From: Teredinibacter purpureus
GTDB lineage: Bacteria > Pseudomonadota > Gammaproteobacteria > Pseudomonadales > Cellvibrionaceae
Length of the DNA: 64,000 nt
Assembly (NCBI RefSeq): GCF_014217335.1
Contig: NZ_CP060092.1
Span: 265,501 to 329,500, forward strand
Direction of reading: 5' to 3'
Below are positions 10,424 through 19,287 of the stretch, piece by piece. The notes under the pieces are model-generated. The model was given only the letters and a program-made list of their open reading frames with translations. It searched no databases and was not told the origin of the DNA. Position 1 is the first letter of the stretch; every line of letters starts with the position of its first letter. Position numbers and translations under genes: made by a program.

Positions 10424-10864
10424 TTAAGCGTGTTTGAGTTTGATTGGATCCAGCGTAAAGTGTGTTTTTTCAAGCGCTTCTAAAAATGAAAAAGAACCGG
10501 GCGCACCCGTTTTTACTTCTAACCACACCGTTTTAAAAAAAGGCCTATTCAAATTAAATTGAATACCGAGAGCCCATTCGTGCCATCGATCTTCGCTCAC
10601 TCGTTTTTTTGAACGCTGGTAGATTTGCTCGTTACACAAATCCAAATAGTTATACACCGCTTCTCTCGCAGCCGTTTGTTTCACTTTATCCAATGGTTGC
10701 CCTAAAAAAGCATCCACTGGAATTAAATGTGACAACTCGCGATATTGCTGATCAAAGGAATCCTCAAATGCGGCACTTGCTAATTTACGTGATTCCCAAA
10801 TTTGCCATGCGGCAACCCCAACACCCACTGCGGTTGCAATAGATGCAATATTATCCCAATTCAC
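10424..10864 (-). CDS. Small membrane-anchored protein of unknown function
   Basis: 146 residues from a GTG at 10862-10864, preceded at 6 nt by a strong GGGAGG ribosome site (complement of 10871-10876). A longer ATG-started frame reaching 10900 would overlap the upstream gene and lacks this signal, so I reject it. The N-terminus has one short hydrophobic stretch (IASIATAVGVGVAAWQIW), then a soluble, mostly helical domain rich in charged and aromatic residues (RWHEWALGIQFNLNRPFF). It vaguely resembles DUF4760-like small proteins, but I cannot assign it. It starts 32 bp after the FMN protein gene and is probably co-transcribed with it. Confidence 0.7.
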   Translation of the reverse strand: MNWDNIASIATAVGVGVAAWQIWESRKLASAAFEDSFDQQYRELSHLIPVDAFLGQPLDKVKQTAAREAVYNYLDLCNEQIYQRSKKRVSEDRWHEWALGIQFNLNRPFFKTVWLEVKTGAPGSFSFLEALEKTHFTLDPIKLKHA

Positions 10865-10896
10865 AAAAAACCTCCCTTTCGCGGAACACAAGCTCA

Positions 10897-12378
10897 TCAA
10901 ACCTTATTCGGATACAGTTCAGCCAAGCTCACAGAGCGGCCATCGGCTTGCACAATTCGAACATGTTTACGGCTAAATTCCGATGGCTGTTGTAGGCCAC
11001 ACGAGTGTGCAATCATTTCAACGTCGTGGATCATTTTCTGCTGGTAGCGCGCCACTCTTACCGATTTATCTGCCACATGCAGCCCGCGTTGTAAGCGCGT
11101 ATTATGCGTAGTAATACCTGTAGGGCAGGTGTTTTTATTGCACTGCATTGCTTGAATACAGCCTAACGCGAACATAAACCCACGCGCCGAGACAACGGCA
11201 TCGGCACCCACTGCCAACGCCTCTGCTACATAGCTGGGAGAAATTAATTTTCCGGACGCAACTACTCGTATGCGCTCTTTCAGATTATGCTCAACGAGAA
11301 TATCAATGAGTAACGGCAAGCTTTCACGCAAAGGTAAACCGACAAAATCCAGCAAGGGTTGCGGCGCCGCACCGCTACCGCCATCGGCGCTGTCGAGGGT
11401 AATAAAATCTGGGGCCTGTACGTTGCCTCTGGCATTAATGGCATCACACAACTCAATAAACCATGCAGGATCTCCCATCACGATTTTTATACCCACAGGC
11501 TTTCCGGTGACCAATCGTATATGATTAATCATCCCGAGTAGCTCTTCTGTGTTATTAATATCCGGGTGACGGTTGGGGCTGATAGAGGCCAGCCCTTTAA
11601 TAATACCGCGAATGTCTGCTATTTCCGCGTTCACTTTTTCGGCAGGTAATATACCGCCTTTGCCCGGTTTTGCGCCTTGGCTTAGTTTTATTTCAAACAT
11701 TTTAACGTTCGAGTGTGCCGCTAAGGCCTTCAGTTTTTCATCGCTCAAGTTGCCTTGCGCATCTCGCACACCGTATTTAGCGGTACCAATTTGCGCAATA
11801 ATATCGGCACCACTGCGAAGGTGGTACGCCGATACCCCTCCTTCACCACTGTTAATCCAACACCCAGCCAGTTTTGCCCCCTCGGCTAAGGCGCGTACCG
11901 CCGGTTTAGACAAAGCGCCGTAACTCATACCGGAAATATTAAAAAAACTTTTCGCTAAATAGGGCACATCACAATGTGGGCCAAACTCAATAGGGCTCGG
12001 TGCTACCGTATCTTCATCTAACACCGCAAATACTGAATTTAAAAAATGATGTTCGCCCGGTTTTGAATCGACGCGACTAGAACCAAAGGCCAGTTCTGTA
12101 GGTACTCCCTTTGCCGCCCGATATACCCAACTACGTAAAGCCCGATTAAACGGCATTTCTTCCCTATCCATCGCGAAAAAATATTGTCGGAAGAACTCAC
12201 CCAAATGCTCGAATAAATAACGAAACCGGCCAATAACGGGGTAATTCCGTCGAATCGTCGACTGCTGTTGATTAAGGTCGATAAAAAACACAACCACCAC
12301 CCACAAAAAGGCGATTCCCATGCACAAAATAAACGCAGAGGCGATCAACGAAAAAAAGGTGTGTAATCCGGCTTCCAT
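10897..12378 (-). CDS. Membrane-anchored FMN-binding glutamate-synthase-like protein
   Basis: 493 residues matching the FMN/central domain of the glutamate synthase large subunit, but standing alone without the amidotransferase domain. ATG 12378 is chosen (AGGA about 8 nt upstream). The N-terminus is hydrophobic with one or two membrane spans (HTFFSLIASAFILCMGIAFLW begins near residue 6). The barrel carries NISGMSYGALSKPAVRALAEGA, NSGEGG, IKLSQGAKPGKGG, LDSADGGSGAAP and CNKNTCPTGITTH, the conserved flavin and 3Fe-4S-region signatures. These proteins are common in proteobacteria, but their substrate is unproven; ammonia-dependent glutamate formation is only suggested by homology. Confidence 0.88.
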   Translation of the reverse strand: MEAGLHTFFSLIASAFILCMGIAFLWVVVVFFIDLNQQQSTIRRNYPVIGRFRYLFEHLGEFFRQYFFAMDREEMPFNRALRSWVYRAAKGVPTELAFGSSRVDSKPGEHHFLNSVFAVLDEDTVAPSPIEFGPHCDVPYLAKSFFNISGMSYGALSKPAVRALAEGAKLAGCWINSGEGGVSAYHLRSGADIIAQIGTAKYGVRDAQGNLSDEKLKALAAHSNVKMFEIKLSQGAKPGKGGILPAEKVNAEIADIRGIIKGLASISPNRHPDINNTEELLGMINHIRLVTGKPVGIKIVMGDPAWFIELCDAINARGNVQAPDFITLDSADGGSGAAPQPLLDFVGLPLRESLPLLIDILVEHNLKERIRVVASGKLISPSYVAEALAVGADAVVSARGFMFALGCIQAMQCNKNTCPTGITTHNTRLQRGLHVADKSVRVARYQQKMIHDVEMIAHSCGLQQPSEFSRKHVRIVQADGRSVSLAELYPNKV

Positions 12379-12574
12379 AAATAATCCTAAACGGCGTGTT
12401 GAGGGTCGCAGTATACGGAAACTCGGGGCAGGCCTAAACACTCCCCGCGCGGCCAAGCATGATTACTGTCGTGAAACCTAGTTAACGTAGCATTAAGCCG
12501 AGAATCCCTGCACTATATCGGCAACACCTAGGGTAAAATGCAGCCCCCCACGCTACCACCACCGTTTAGGCCGC

Positions 12575-13372
12575 ATGATGAGCACACCACTTTCCCCAGA
12601 CTATATTGCCCGCTTTGCCGGCGTGGGCCGCCTTTACGGTAACGCCGCCATGGCCGCACTTTCAACCGCTCACTTTGTGGTTATCGGTTTAGGGGGCGTA
12701 GGCACCTGGGCCGCAGAGGCGTTAGCGCGTTCTGGCGTGGGTGAATTAACATTAATTGAACTCGACGATATTTGTATCACCAACACTAACCGCCAGTTAC
12801 ACGCGCTCACAACACACATTGGGCAGTCTAAAAACCACGTAATGGCCGACCGCTTACTCGCGATTAACCCCGATATTAACGTGCATTGCGTGCACGATTT
12901 TCTCACCAAAACAAATATTGGCGATTATATTGGCGAACAGCATCATATAGTGCTGGACGCTATGGATTCGGTGCATGTTAAAGCCGCACTGGCGGCCTTT
13001 TGTAGCCGACATAAAAAACGTTTAGTCACGTGCGGCTCTTCAGGAGGAAAAACAGACCCCAATCGTATTCGAGTTGACGATCTCGGCTGCACCCAAAGTG
13101 ACCCACTTCTGGCAAAAATGCGTAACCTCCTCTACCACTCACATAATTTCGCACGCAGTAAAAACCGGCGCTTTCGCATTGATGCGGTCTATTCCGATGA
13201 GCAAATGGTATACCCCAAACCCGACGGCTCTGTTTGTGGTAATAAACAGTTTTTACAAGACGGCGTAAAACTCGATTGTGCCGGTGGATTCGGTTCGTCC
13301 GTAATGGTAACGGGCAGTTTTGGCTTTGCGGCGGCGTCAAAGGCAATTGAACGTTACTTGAATACGCTATAA
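12575..13372 (+). CDS. tcdA: tRNA threonylcarbamoyladenosine dehydratase TcdA
   Basis: 265-residue E1-like (ThiF/MoeB fold) enzyme that cyclises t6A37 of tRNA to ct6A using ATP. The ATP-binding Rossmann segment is GLGGVGTWAAEALARSGVG (about 34-52), followed by ELDDICITNTNRQ with the expected Asp and Arg, then LDAMDSVHVKAAL and the C-terminal GSFGFAAASKAIERYL. Length fits the family. Two adjacent ATG codons (12575, 12578) could start it. It is divergent from the FMN protein gene and is followed by a small S4-domain gene in the same direction. Confidence 0.93.
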   Translation: MMSTPLSPDYIARFAGVGRLYGNAAMAALSTAHFVVIGLGGVGTWAAEALARSGVGELTLIELDDICITNTNRQLHALTTHIGQSKNHVMADRLLAINPDINVHCVHDFLTKTNIGDYIGEQHHIVLDAMDSVHVKAALAAFCSRHKKRLVTCGSSGGKTDPNRIRVDDLGCTQSDPLLAKMRNLLYHSHNFARSKNRRFRIDAVYSDEQMVYPKPDGSVCGNKQFLQDGVKLDCAGGFGSSVMVTGSFGFAAASKAIERYLNTL

Positions 13373-13433
13373 GCTCGCACGCGATCTCTTTCGCACTCTA
13401 GCGACGTAAGCCACATATTTAAAAGGCCTCTCT

Positions 13434-13646
13434 ATGCACGACATCAAACTCACCAAACAACCGATAGAACTCTATAAAATTCTCAAATTTTCAGGATTGG
13501 TCGCCAGTGGCGGTGAAGCAAAAGCTGTCATTGTTGATGGCCAAGTATCGGTAAATGGGGTGGTAGAAACGCAGAAAAGTAAGAAAATTGTTGCTGGCGA
13601 TACCATTACGTTAGGGGATGAAACGCTCAACATAAGCGTCGAATAA
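13434..13646 (+). CDS. ybcJ: Small S4-domain RNA-binding protein (YbcJ-like)
   Basis: 70-residue single-domain protein with the S4 RNA-binding fold: ILKFSGLVASGGEAKAVI, then DGQVSVNGVVETQKSKKI, then GDTITL. This matches the YbcJ family, thought to bind structured RNA. It lies 61 bp after tcdA and may share its transcript. It ends about 100 bp from the convergent TatD-family gene, with no visible terminator between them. Confidence 0.88.
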   Translation: MHDIKLTKQPIELYKILKFSGLVASGGEAKAVIVDGQVSVNGVVETQKSKKIVAGDTITLGDETLNISVE

Positions 13647-13742
13647 ACCTGCCACAAGACCTATTGCAGCAACTCGCTACTCATATTTTAGGCCGCGCAC
13701 CTCGAATACGACAAAACAAAGGCTCTACACTTACCGACCGCA

Positions 13743-14561
13743 CTAGCAGGCTAACCGCGAGAACAAACGCAACGTATTGTTGCGTGTTGCTACCGCGATG
13801 TCGGCTGTACTTACCTGCCTCAATACTGCCAATTCCTGCGCAATTTCGGGCAAGTACTCTGGGCTATTCACCTGCCCTTGCTTCCCTTGCAATGGCATAT
13901 CTGGCGCGTCGGTTTCCAATAACAAGCTTTCTAGTGGCATCGCTGTAATGGCTCTGCGCGTTTTCGCTGCGCGCGCATAGGTAATAGTGCCCCCCACCCC
14001 AAGATAAAAGCCCCGCTGCCAATATTGCTGCGCGAGCTCGAGGCTTCCGCTAAAAGCATGAACAACCCCGGTTAATCCCGAAAATTTGTTGATACATTGC
14101 ACCAGTTCGTTATGTGCTTTCACGCAGTGCACAATTAAAGGCATTTGCCTCTCGACCGCAATCGCACAGTGCCATTCCAGTACCGCGACTTGATCTTTTA
14201 GGGGAATATTGCGTGTTGCATCTAAACCACACTCACCAATGGCTATACACGAAGGCTGCGCCACATGCGCGTGCAGCGCCTCTCGAAAACGTTCACAACG
14301 GCGAAAATAAGACGAATGGGGAGGCTCGCTGGCCGGCACACCATCACCTATTACCGAGTCTATCCACCACGGGTGTATGCCCACACCGTAATGCAGCACA
14401 GGGTTGTGCTCACACAACTGCTGCAGCGTGTTCCATTGGGCGGGCGAAGTGCCCGGCATCACAATATGCTGAACACCGCGTTCATCACACCGGCGCAAGA
14501 TTGCCGTGCGCTGTGACGTAAACACATCGAAATCAAAATGACAGTGGCTATCAATAAGCAA
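13743..14561 (-). CDS. TatD-family metal-dependent hydrolase/DNase
   Basis: 272 residues of the TatD/YjjV amidohydrolase superfamily, predicted metal-dependent nucleases. The N-terminus LIDSHCHFDFD holds the HxH metal site. Later metal and catalytic signatures are GIHPWW, AIGECGLDAT, PLIVHCVKAHNEL, GVVHAFSGSLE and LLETDAPDMP. The start appears to be TTG (14559-14561): no ATG or GTG lies between it and the in-frame TGA upstream, and the family motif begins at residue 2. No clear Shine-Dalgarno precedes it. It resembles YjjV more than TatD itself, but I would not fix the symbol. Confidence 0.9.
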   Translation of the reverse strand: MLIDSHCHFDFDVFTSQRTAILRRCDERGVQHIVMPGTSPAQWNTLQQLCEHNPVLHYGVGIHPWWIDSVIGDGVPASEPPHSSYFRRCERFREALHAHVAQPSCIAIGECGLDATRNIPLKDQVAVLEWHCAIAVERQMPLIVHCVKAHNELVQCINKFSGLTGVVHAFSGSLELAQQYWQRGFYLGVGGTITYARAAKTRRAITAMPLESLLLETDAPDMPLQGKQGQVNSPEYLPEIAQELAVLRQVSTADIAVATRNNTLRLFSRLAC

Positions 14562-14678
14562 AGGGGAAACGCTCGCACAATCTCAGGCAGAACGTCTGAG
14601 TGTGACAAAAAATGATGGCGAGCGCTAGGCGTTGATTGCTAGGTATTACCCGTTACTGAGATCTTTCTAACGTAAGGC

Positions 14679-16277
14679 TCAACCCGTTACGCGCAGTGCC
14701 GCGACCGATTCGTTCAGCGAGGCAACATCGGCATTGATTGCATCGGAAAAGCTACGCACATTGGACGCCACCTGAGATGTTTCCATTGCAGAGTCGGATA
14801 TCGACGTAATATTACGGTCTATTTCCGTTGCGACATTAGACTGCTCGTGGGCAGCCGTTGCAATCAGCGTTGTCATCTCTTGAATATTACTCACGGCATC
14901 CACAATTTTTTGCAGCTCTTTATTGGCGTCCCCCATTTTTTCTGCACCCTCTTGCGCCGCGCTGGTGCTTTTACCCACCACAGAAACCGCCTTTGTGGTT
15001 TGATTTTGTAAACGCTCGATAATGCGTTGAATCTCTTCGGTAGACGTTTGAGTTTTTTGCGCCAGCGTACGCACCTCGTCAGCCACCACCGCAAACCCTC
15101 GGCCTTGCTCACCCGCACGCGCCGCTTCAATGGCCGCGTTTAGTGCCAGTAAATTCGTTTGCTCTGCGATACCGGTAATAACCGTTAACACCTTGCCAAT
15201 TTCTTGCGCATCTAAATCCAACTGCTGCATAACACCTACAGCACCATCAAGGTTTTGCGACATATTGGCGATATTCTCGAACGACATTTCGACCACACGG
15301 TAACCGCTACCGGCATCCACATTCGCTTTACCGGCACTGGTGGCGGCTTCTGCTGCATGACTTGCCACTTCATTAACGGTCGCCGACATTTCATTCATCG
15401 CGGTCGACACCTGCTCCAATTCACGATTTTGCTTGCCCATAGAGGCTTCGGAGTTCTGCGCTGCTTGCCCTAAAGAACCTACCTGACCAGAAATGTTGGC
15501 CGTCAAGGCTTTTACGCGTGTTACCACATCCCCCACGCGTTTTATCATATTGTTATAGGCCGAAAACATTTGGCCTACTTCATTATCACTAGAGACTTCA
15601 TCAATCGATTGTGAGAAATCGCCATTCGCAACCCCCAATAGACGTTCACGTAACAAGTGAATTTGCGCCATTAACCAATACATGCCTAGAACCTTAGCCG
15701 CAAGAGCGATGACGATAATCGCCAAACCCGCAAACAACGTAATGAGCTCGTTGGTTTTAAGCGAACGATTCGAGGACTCAGCGATCATTGTCACAGCAGT
15801 ACTCATTTCGCTTAATGCGTTGAGGCTCTCGCTGTTTATCTTGGCTAATTCTTCTGTATTTTTCGACCGAATATACGCTGCAACCGTTAATTTATATTGC
15901 CGCCACACTCTCTCGACTTCTTTCAGTTGGGCGAGGACTTCGCTTGTGGGTATCGCAATACCCGCGCGCTTATTGCCCATCATTAAATCACGGTGCGACC
16001 GCTCAAACTCTGTAATCGTTTCTTGAACGACGCTTTGGGGCTCGGCTTCATTCGCCACCAGAAAAGCTTCCTTCGCCAAACGCTGCGTTAACATGCGCTG
16101 ACGTCCCGCTACATCCACCGTATCGGCGGTGATGTCCAAGGTCAGATACATAGAGCCCGTAGAAATTACGGCCAATACAATTATCAGTAAAAACGATAGC
16201 GAGAACTGGCCTTTGATCGTTCTAATTCCCAATGACCTTACAATCCCATTTAACAGATATGCCAACTGATAACGCAT
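14679..16277 (-). CDS. Methyl-accepting chemotaxis protein with PilJ-type sensor
   Basis: 532-residue inner-membrane chemoreceptor. The first membrane span is at about 25-47. The periplasmic part has the type IV pilus MCP N-terminal (PilJ-like) signature [19 protein letters not shown]. The second span is around 178-200, followed by a HAMP linker ([20 protein letters not shown]) and the signalling coiled coil with hairpin tip [20 protein letters not shown] and [15 protein letters not shown]. It should relay an unknown signal to a CheA kinase; no che genes are nearby. The ATG at 16277 has an AGG-type ribosome site a few bases upstream. Confidence 0.92.
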   Translation of the reverse strand: MRYQLAYLLNGIVRSLGIRTIKGQFSLSFLLIIVLAVISTGSMYLTLDITADTVDVAGRQRMLTQRLAKEAFLVANEAEPQSVVQETITEFERSHRDLMMGNKRAGIAIPTSEVLAQLKEVERVWRQYKLTVAAYIRSKNTEELAKINSESLNALSEMSTAVTMIAESSNRSLKTNELITLFAGLAIIVIALAAKVLGMYWLMAQIHLLRERLLGVANGDFSQSIDEVSSDNEVGQMFSAYNNMIKRVGDVVTRVKALTANISGQVGSLGQAAQNSEASMGKQNRELEQVSTAMNEMSATVNEVASHAAEAATSAGKANVDAGSGYRVVEMSFENIANMSQNLDGAVGVMQQLDLDAQEIGKVLTVITGIAEQTNLLALNAAIEAARAGEQGRGFAVVADEVRTLAQKTQTSTEEIQRIIERLQNQTTKAVSVVGKSTSAAQEGAEKMGDANKELQKIVDAVSNIQEMTTLIATAAHEQSNVATEIDRNITSISDSAMETSQVASNVRSFSDAINADVASLNESVAALRVTG

Positions 16278-16485
16278 TACAAACCTCTTTGCTAATTAAC
16301 TTTTACACGTTGCTGTGGGGCGCCGCCAATAAAGGGCGGCTATGCTGTCAAAAGTATAGGCACCACGGTGACTTTTGCTTAAATTCCGAGAAAAGTACGC
16401 TTAAACCCCAGCGCACAGAACACTCGATTTATTTGTCATACAAGTTATAATCCGTGCCATACATTCACGAATAAGGGTGCAATTA

Positions 16486-18051
16486 ATGAATCGACTCCTA
16501 CGCATGGCCATTTCAGCCTGTCTCATCTCTAGCGGGCTCCTCTGCAGTTTGGCCGCCACAGCCAACATCACCGTCACAATTGATACTGGAAATGCTGGTG
16601 CGACCATCCATCGCAATATCTACGGTCAATTCATGGAGCACCTTGGCCGAGGTATCTACGAGGGTGTTTGGGTGGGAGAAGACTCTAAAATTCCGAACGA
16701 AGACGGTTACCGCAGCGATGTACTCGCAGCACTTAAAGACCTACAGGTTCCCTTACTACGCTGGCCCGGCGGATGCTTTGCCGACGAATACCACTGGAAA
16801 GATGGTATTGGCCCGCACAATAAGCGCCCCGTAACCATTAATACCACTTGGGGTGGTGTAGAAGACGACAACGCCTTTGGTACACATGAGTTTTTTGCAC
16901 TAGCTGAAAAGCTCGATGCAGAAGTGTATATCAACGCTAATTTAGGCACCGGCACCCCACAAGAAATGGCCGCATGGTTGGAATACATGACGGCCGAAGG
17001 CCAATCCACACTGGCGAATTTACGCCGAGCCAATGGCCGAGATGAACCGTGGCGGGTGCACTATTTGGCGATAGGTAACGAAGCATGGGGCTGCGGCGGT
17101 ACCATGACACCAGAATATTACGCCCATCTCTACAAGCACTATGCAACCTTTGCCAAAACCCCCGAAAATAACCGCCCAATTATGATTGCCAGCGGTGGCC
17201 ACACTGCACAAACCGAATGGACCCAAACCTTAATGGAGCAAGTGCCCGAAACGTGGAGCATGCGCATGAATGCCATTAGCCATCATTACTACACCTTGCC
17301 TACCGGCGACTGGGATGTACACGGGCGCGCACTAGCCTTCGGCGAAGATGAGTGGTTTTCCACCTTAGATAACACACTGCGTATTGAAGACTTCATCAAA
17401 ACCAATATCGCTATCATGGATAAACACGACCCTGAGAAAAAAGTGGGGTTTTATGTCGACGAATGGGGCACTTGGTACGATGTTGAACCCGGCGATAACC
17501 CCGGTTTTTTATATCAACAAAATACATTGCGTGATGCCGTACTGGCAGGCCTGAATTTAAATATTTTTCATGCCTATGCCGAACGTGTACAAATGTCGAA
17601 TATTGCGCAAATGGTGAATGTGCTGCAGGCCATGATCCTCACCGATAAAGAAAAAATGTTGCTAACGCCCACTTACCATGTCTTTAAAATGTATATTCCC
17701 TTCCAAGATGCAACCTCGTTTCCGGTCAGCATTAAAGGTGATAAAGGTTACGCGTTTGGCGACAAGAGCATCCCCAATGTGAGCGTCTCTGCCGCACAAG
17801 ATAAAAACGGCAATACGTGGTTAGCCTTAGTGAACACCAACCCTCATCACGCAAGCGACGTCACAGTTGCCGCTGGCCAAACCTTCTCGTCTGCCGAAGG
17901 CCACGTACTTACGTCCTCCGCAACCGATGCACACAACACCTTTGAAAAGCCCAACGCCATCGCACCACAAGCGTATTCCGCAACGGCTAAAGGTAAAAAA
18001 CTGGTCTTAACACTGCCAGCAAAATCCGTAGTGGTGGTGCAACTACAATAA
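16486..18051 (+). CDS. Secreted alpha-L-arabinofuranosidase, family GH51
   Basis: 521 residues from ATG 16486, which has AGGG about 8 nt upstream; a GTG at 16477 overlaps that ribosome site and is less likely. A clear signal peptide (MAISACLISSGLLCSLAATA) exports it. The GH51 barrel shows LRWPGGCFADEYHWKDGIGP. The general acid/base is Glu199 in GNEAWGCGG and the nucleophile Glu326 in VDEWGTWY. The C-terminal ~120 residues form the usual beta-sandwich. It would release terminal arabinose from arabinoxylan or arabinan side chains. It stands alone, with no transporter or regulator next to it. Confidence 0.93.
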   Translation: MNRLLRMAISACLISSGLLCSLAATANITVTIDTGNAGATIHRNIYGQFMEHLGRGIYEGVWVGEDSKIPNEDGYRSDVLAALKDLQVPLLRWPGGCFADEYHWKDGIGPHNKRPVTINTTWGGVEDDNAFGTHEFFALAEKLDAEVYINANLGTGTPQEMAAWLEYMTAEGQSTLANLRRANGRDEPWRVHYLAIGNEAWGCGGTMTPEYYAHLYKHYATFAKTPENNRPIMIASGGHTAQTEWTQTLMEQVPETWSMRMNAISHHYYTLPTGDWDVHGRALAFGEDEWFSTLDNTLRIEDFIKTNIAIMDKHDPEKKVGFYVDEWGTWYDVEPGDNPGFLYQQNTLRDAVLAGLNLNIFHAYAERVQMSNIAQMVNVLQAMILTDKEKMLLTPTYHVFKMYIPFQDATSFPVSIKGDKGYAFGDKSIPNVSVSAAQDKNGNTWLALVNTNPHHASDVTVAAGQTFSSAEGHVLTSSATDAHNTFEKPNAIAPQAYSATAKGKKLVLTLPAKSVVVVQLQ

Positions 18052-18076
18052 CCGCGTTTTTTATAACGCAATGGAC

Positions 18077-18110
18077 CTACTCAGGTCGTCTGCATAAACG
18101 ATCTGAGTAG
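18077..18110 (+). repeat. Inverted repeat downstream of GH51 gene, possible terminator
   Basis: CTACTCAGGTCGT (18077-18089) pairs with ACGATCTGAGTAG (18098-18110): 13 bp with one G-U pair and an 8-nt loop, 25 bp after the GH51 stop. No T-run follows, so it may be a transcript-stabilising hairpin rather than a classical terminator. Confidence 0.5.
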
Positions 18111-18304
18111 AACAGGTTATCGCTTCGCCTTACACCTAAAGAATTTCCCCTTTAGATTGCCTCTCATCCCTGTGTCGCCCCAGCATGACATTCTCACGAC
18201 TATACTCGCCCCGTCACCAAAGCTTCATACCACTGTTACACAATCGTCATCCCTGTTATTGACACTAGGTTGCAATAATAACCACACTGATCGTGGAGTT
18301 TCCT

Positions 18305-19105
18305 ATGTCCGTTGCAAACCCTATACGTGCACGCACAGTCTGGATATCAGATATCCATTTAGGTTTTAAAGACTGTAAAGCCGATTATCTCTACTCATTT
18401 CTCTCATCGCTCAACTGCGACACCTTGTATCTAGTGGGCGATATTGTGGATTTATGGTCTCTGAAAAAAAAGATATTTTGGCCCCAAGAGCATTACCATA
18501 TTCTATTAAAACTGTACGAACTCGCCGACAACGGCACACGCGTTATCTATATTCCCGGCAACCACGACGATCCCTTACGGCGTTTCGATGGACAAAAATT
18601 TGGGCCCATCGAAATTATGCACGAACACACTTATCAAACCGCCACTGGAAAAACATTTTGGATATTGCATGGTGATGCGATGGACACCTATATGCAGTAC
18701 GATTGGATCACTCAATTCACAGGTGATATTGCCTATAATTTTTTGCTCTTTCTAAATCGGTGGGGTAACCGATTTCGCCGGCTCTTTGGCATGCCGTACT
18801 TTTCACTTGCAGGCCAGATTAAAAGCAACGTGCAAGGAGCCCGAAAAGCCATTGAACGCTATAAAAACCAGTGTATTCACGAGGCGCGCGCGCAGGGGTA
18901 TGACGGCGTGATTTGCGGTCACATCCACTCATCTGATTTAGATACCCGTAATAATTTCACCTATGCCAATACAGGCGATTGGATAGAAAGCTGTACCGCC
19001 CTCACCGAAGACTATTCAGGGCAGCTCCGGCTACTGCATTTTGCAGACAAAGTAGAGTGGCAAGAAACGCCCCAAAACACTACCAAAAACAGCGCGGCGG
19101 CTTAG
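18305..19105 (+). CDS. Calcineurin-like phosphatase, LpxH/COG2908 type
   Basis: 266 residues from ATG 18305, with GGAG 6-9 nt upstream; an in-frame GTG at 18293 sits before that site and is less likely. All metallophosphatase motifs are present: DIHLG (DxH), GDIVD, GNHDD, HGD and GHIHSSD. The family includes UDP-2,3-diacylglucosamine hydrolases of lipid A synthesis, but many members of this longer subtype have unproven substrates. It probably acts at the inner membrane. A bidirectional terminator follows about 110 bp after the stop. Confidence 0.85.
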   Translation: MSVANPIRARTVWISDIHLGFKDCKADYLYSFLSSLNCDTLYLVGDIVDLWSLKKKIFWPQEHYHILLKLYELADNGTRVIYIPGNHDDPLRRFDGQKFGPIEIMHEHTYQTATGKTFWILHGDAMDTYMQYDWITQFTGDIAYNFLLFLNRWGNRFRRLFGMPYFSLAGQIKSNVQGARKAIERYKNQCIHEARAQGYDGVICGHIHSSDLDTRNNFTYANTGDWIESCTALTEDYSGQLRLLHFADKVEWQETPQNTTKNSAAA

Positions 19106-19217
19106 GTAGCCTCACCGCACAGCCTTCTACCCTGTCATACATATTTAGCGAGCGGGAACCGCTTGGGTTCCCTTTTCAAGATTTAATCGTACCCAATACC
19201 TTTCCTTTTGTAACGAA

Positions 19218-19246
19218 AAAAACCCCGATTTTTGACCGGGGTTTTT
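19218..19246. terminator. Bidirectional Rho-independent terminator
   Basis: AAAAACCCCG (19218-19227) pairs perfectly with CGGGGTTTTT (19237-19246) across a 9-nt loop. Both flanks are homopolymeric, so it can stop transcription from the phosphatase gene (+) and from the receptor gene (-). It lies between these two convergent genes. Confidence 0.92.
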
Positions 19247-19287
19247 AAACACCTATCCGTGCGCGATAAGTGCGTTACAATATTCCT

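Noticed and set aside
14114..14521. 135-codon open frame antisense to the TatD-family gene
   Set aside because: It lies entirely inside a well-conserved gene and its product has no plausible domain.
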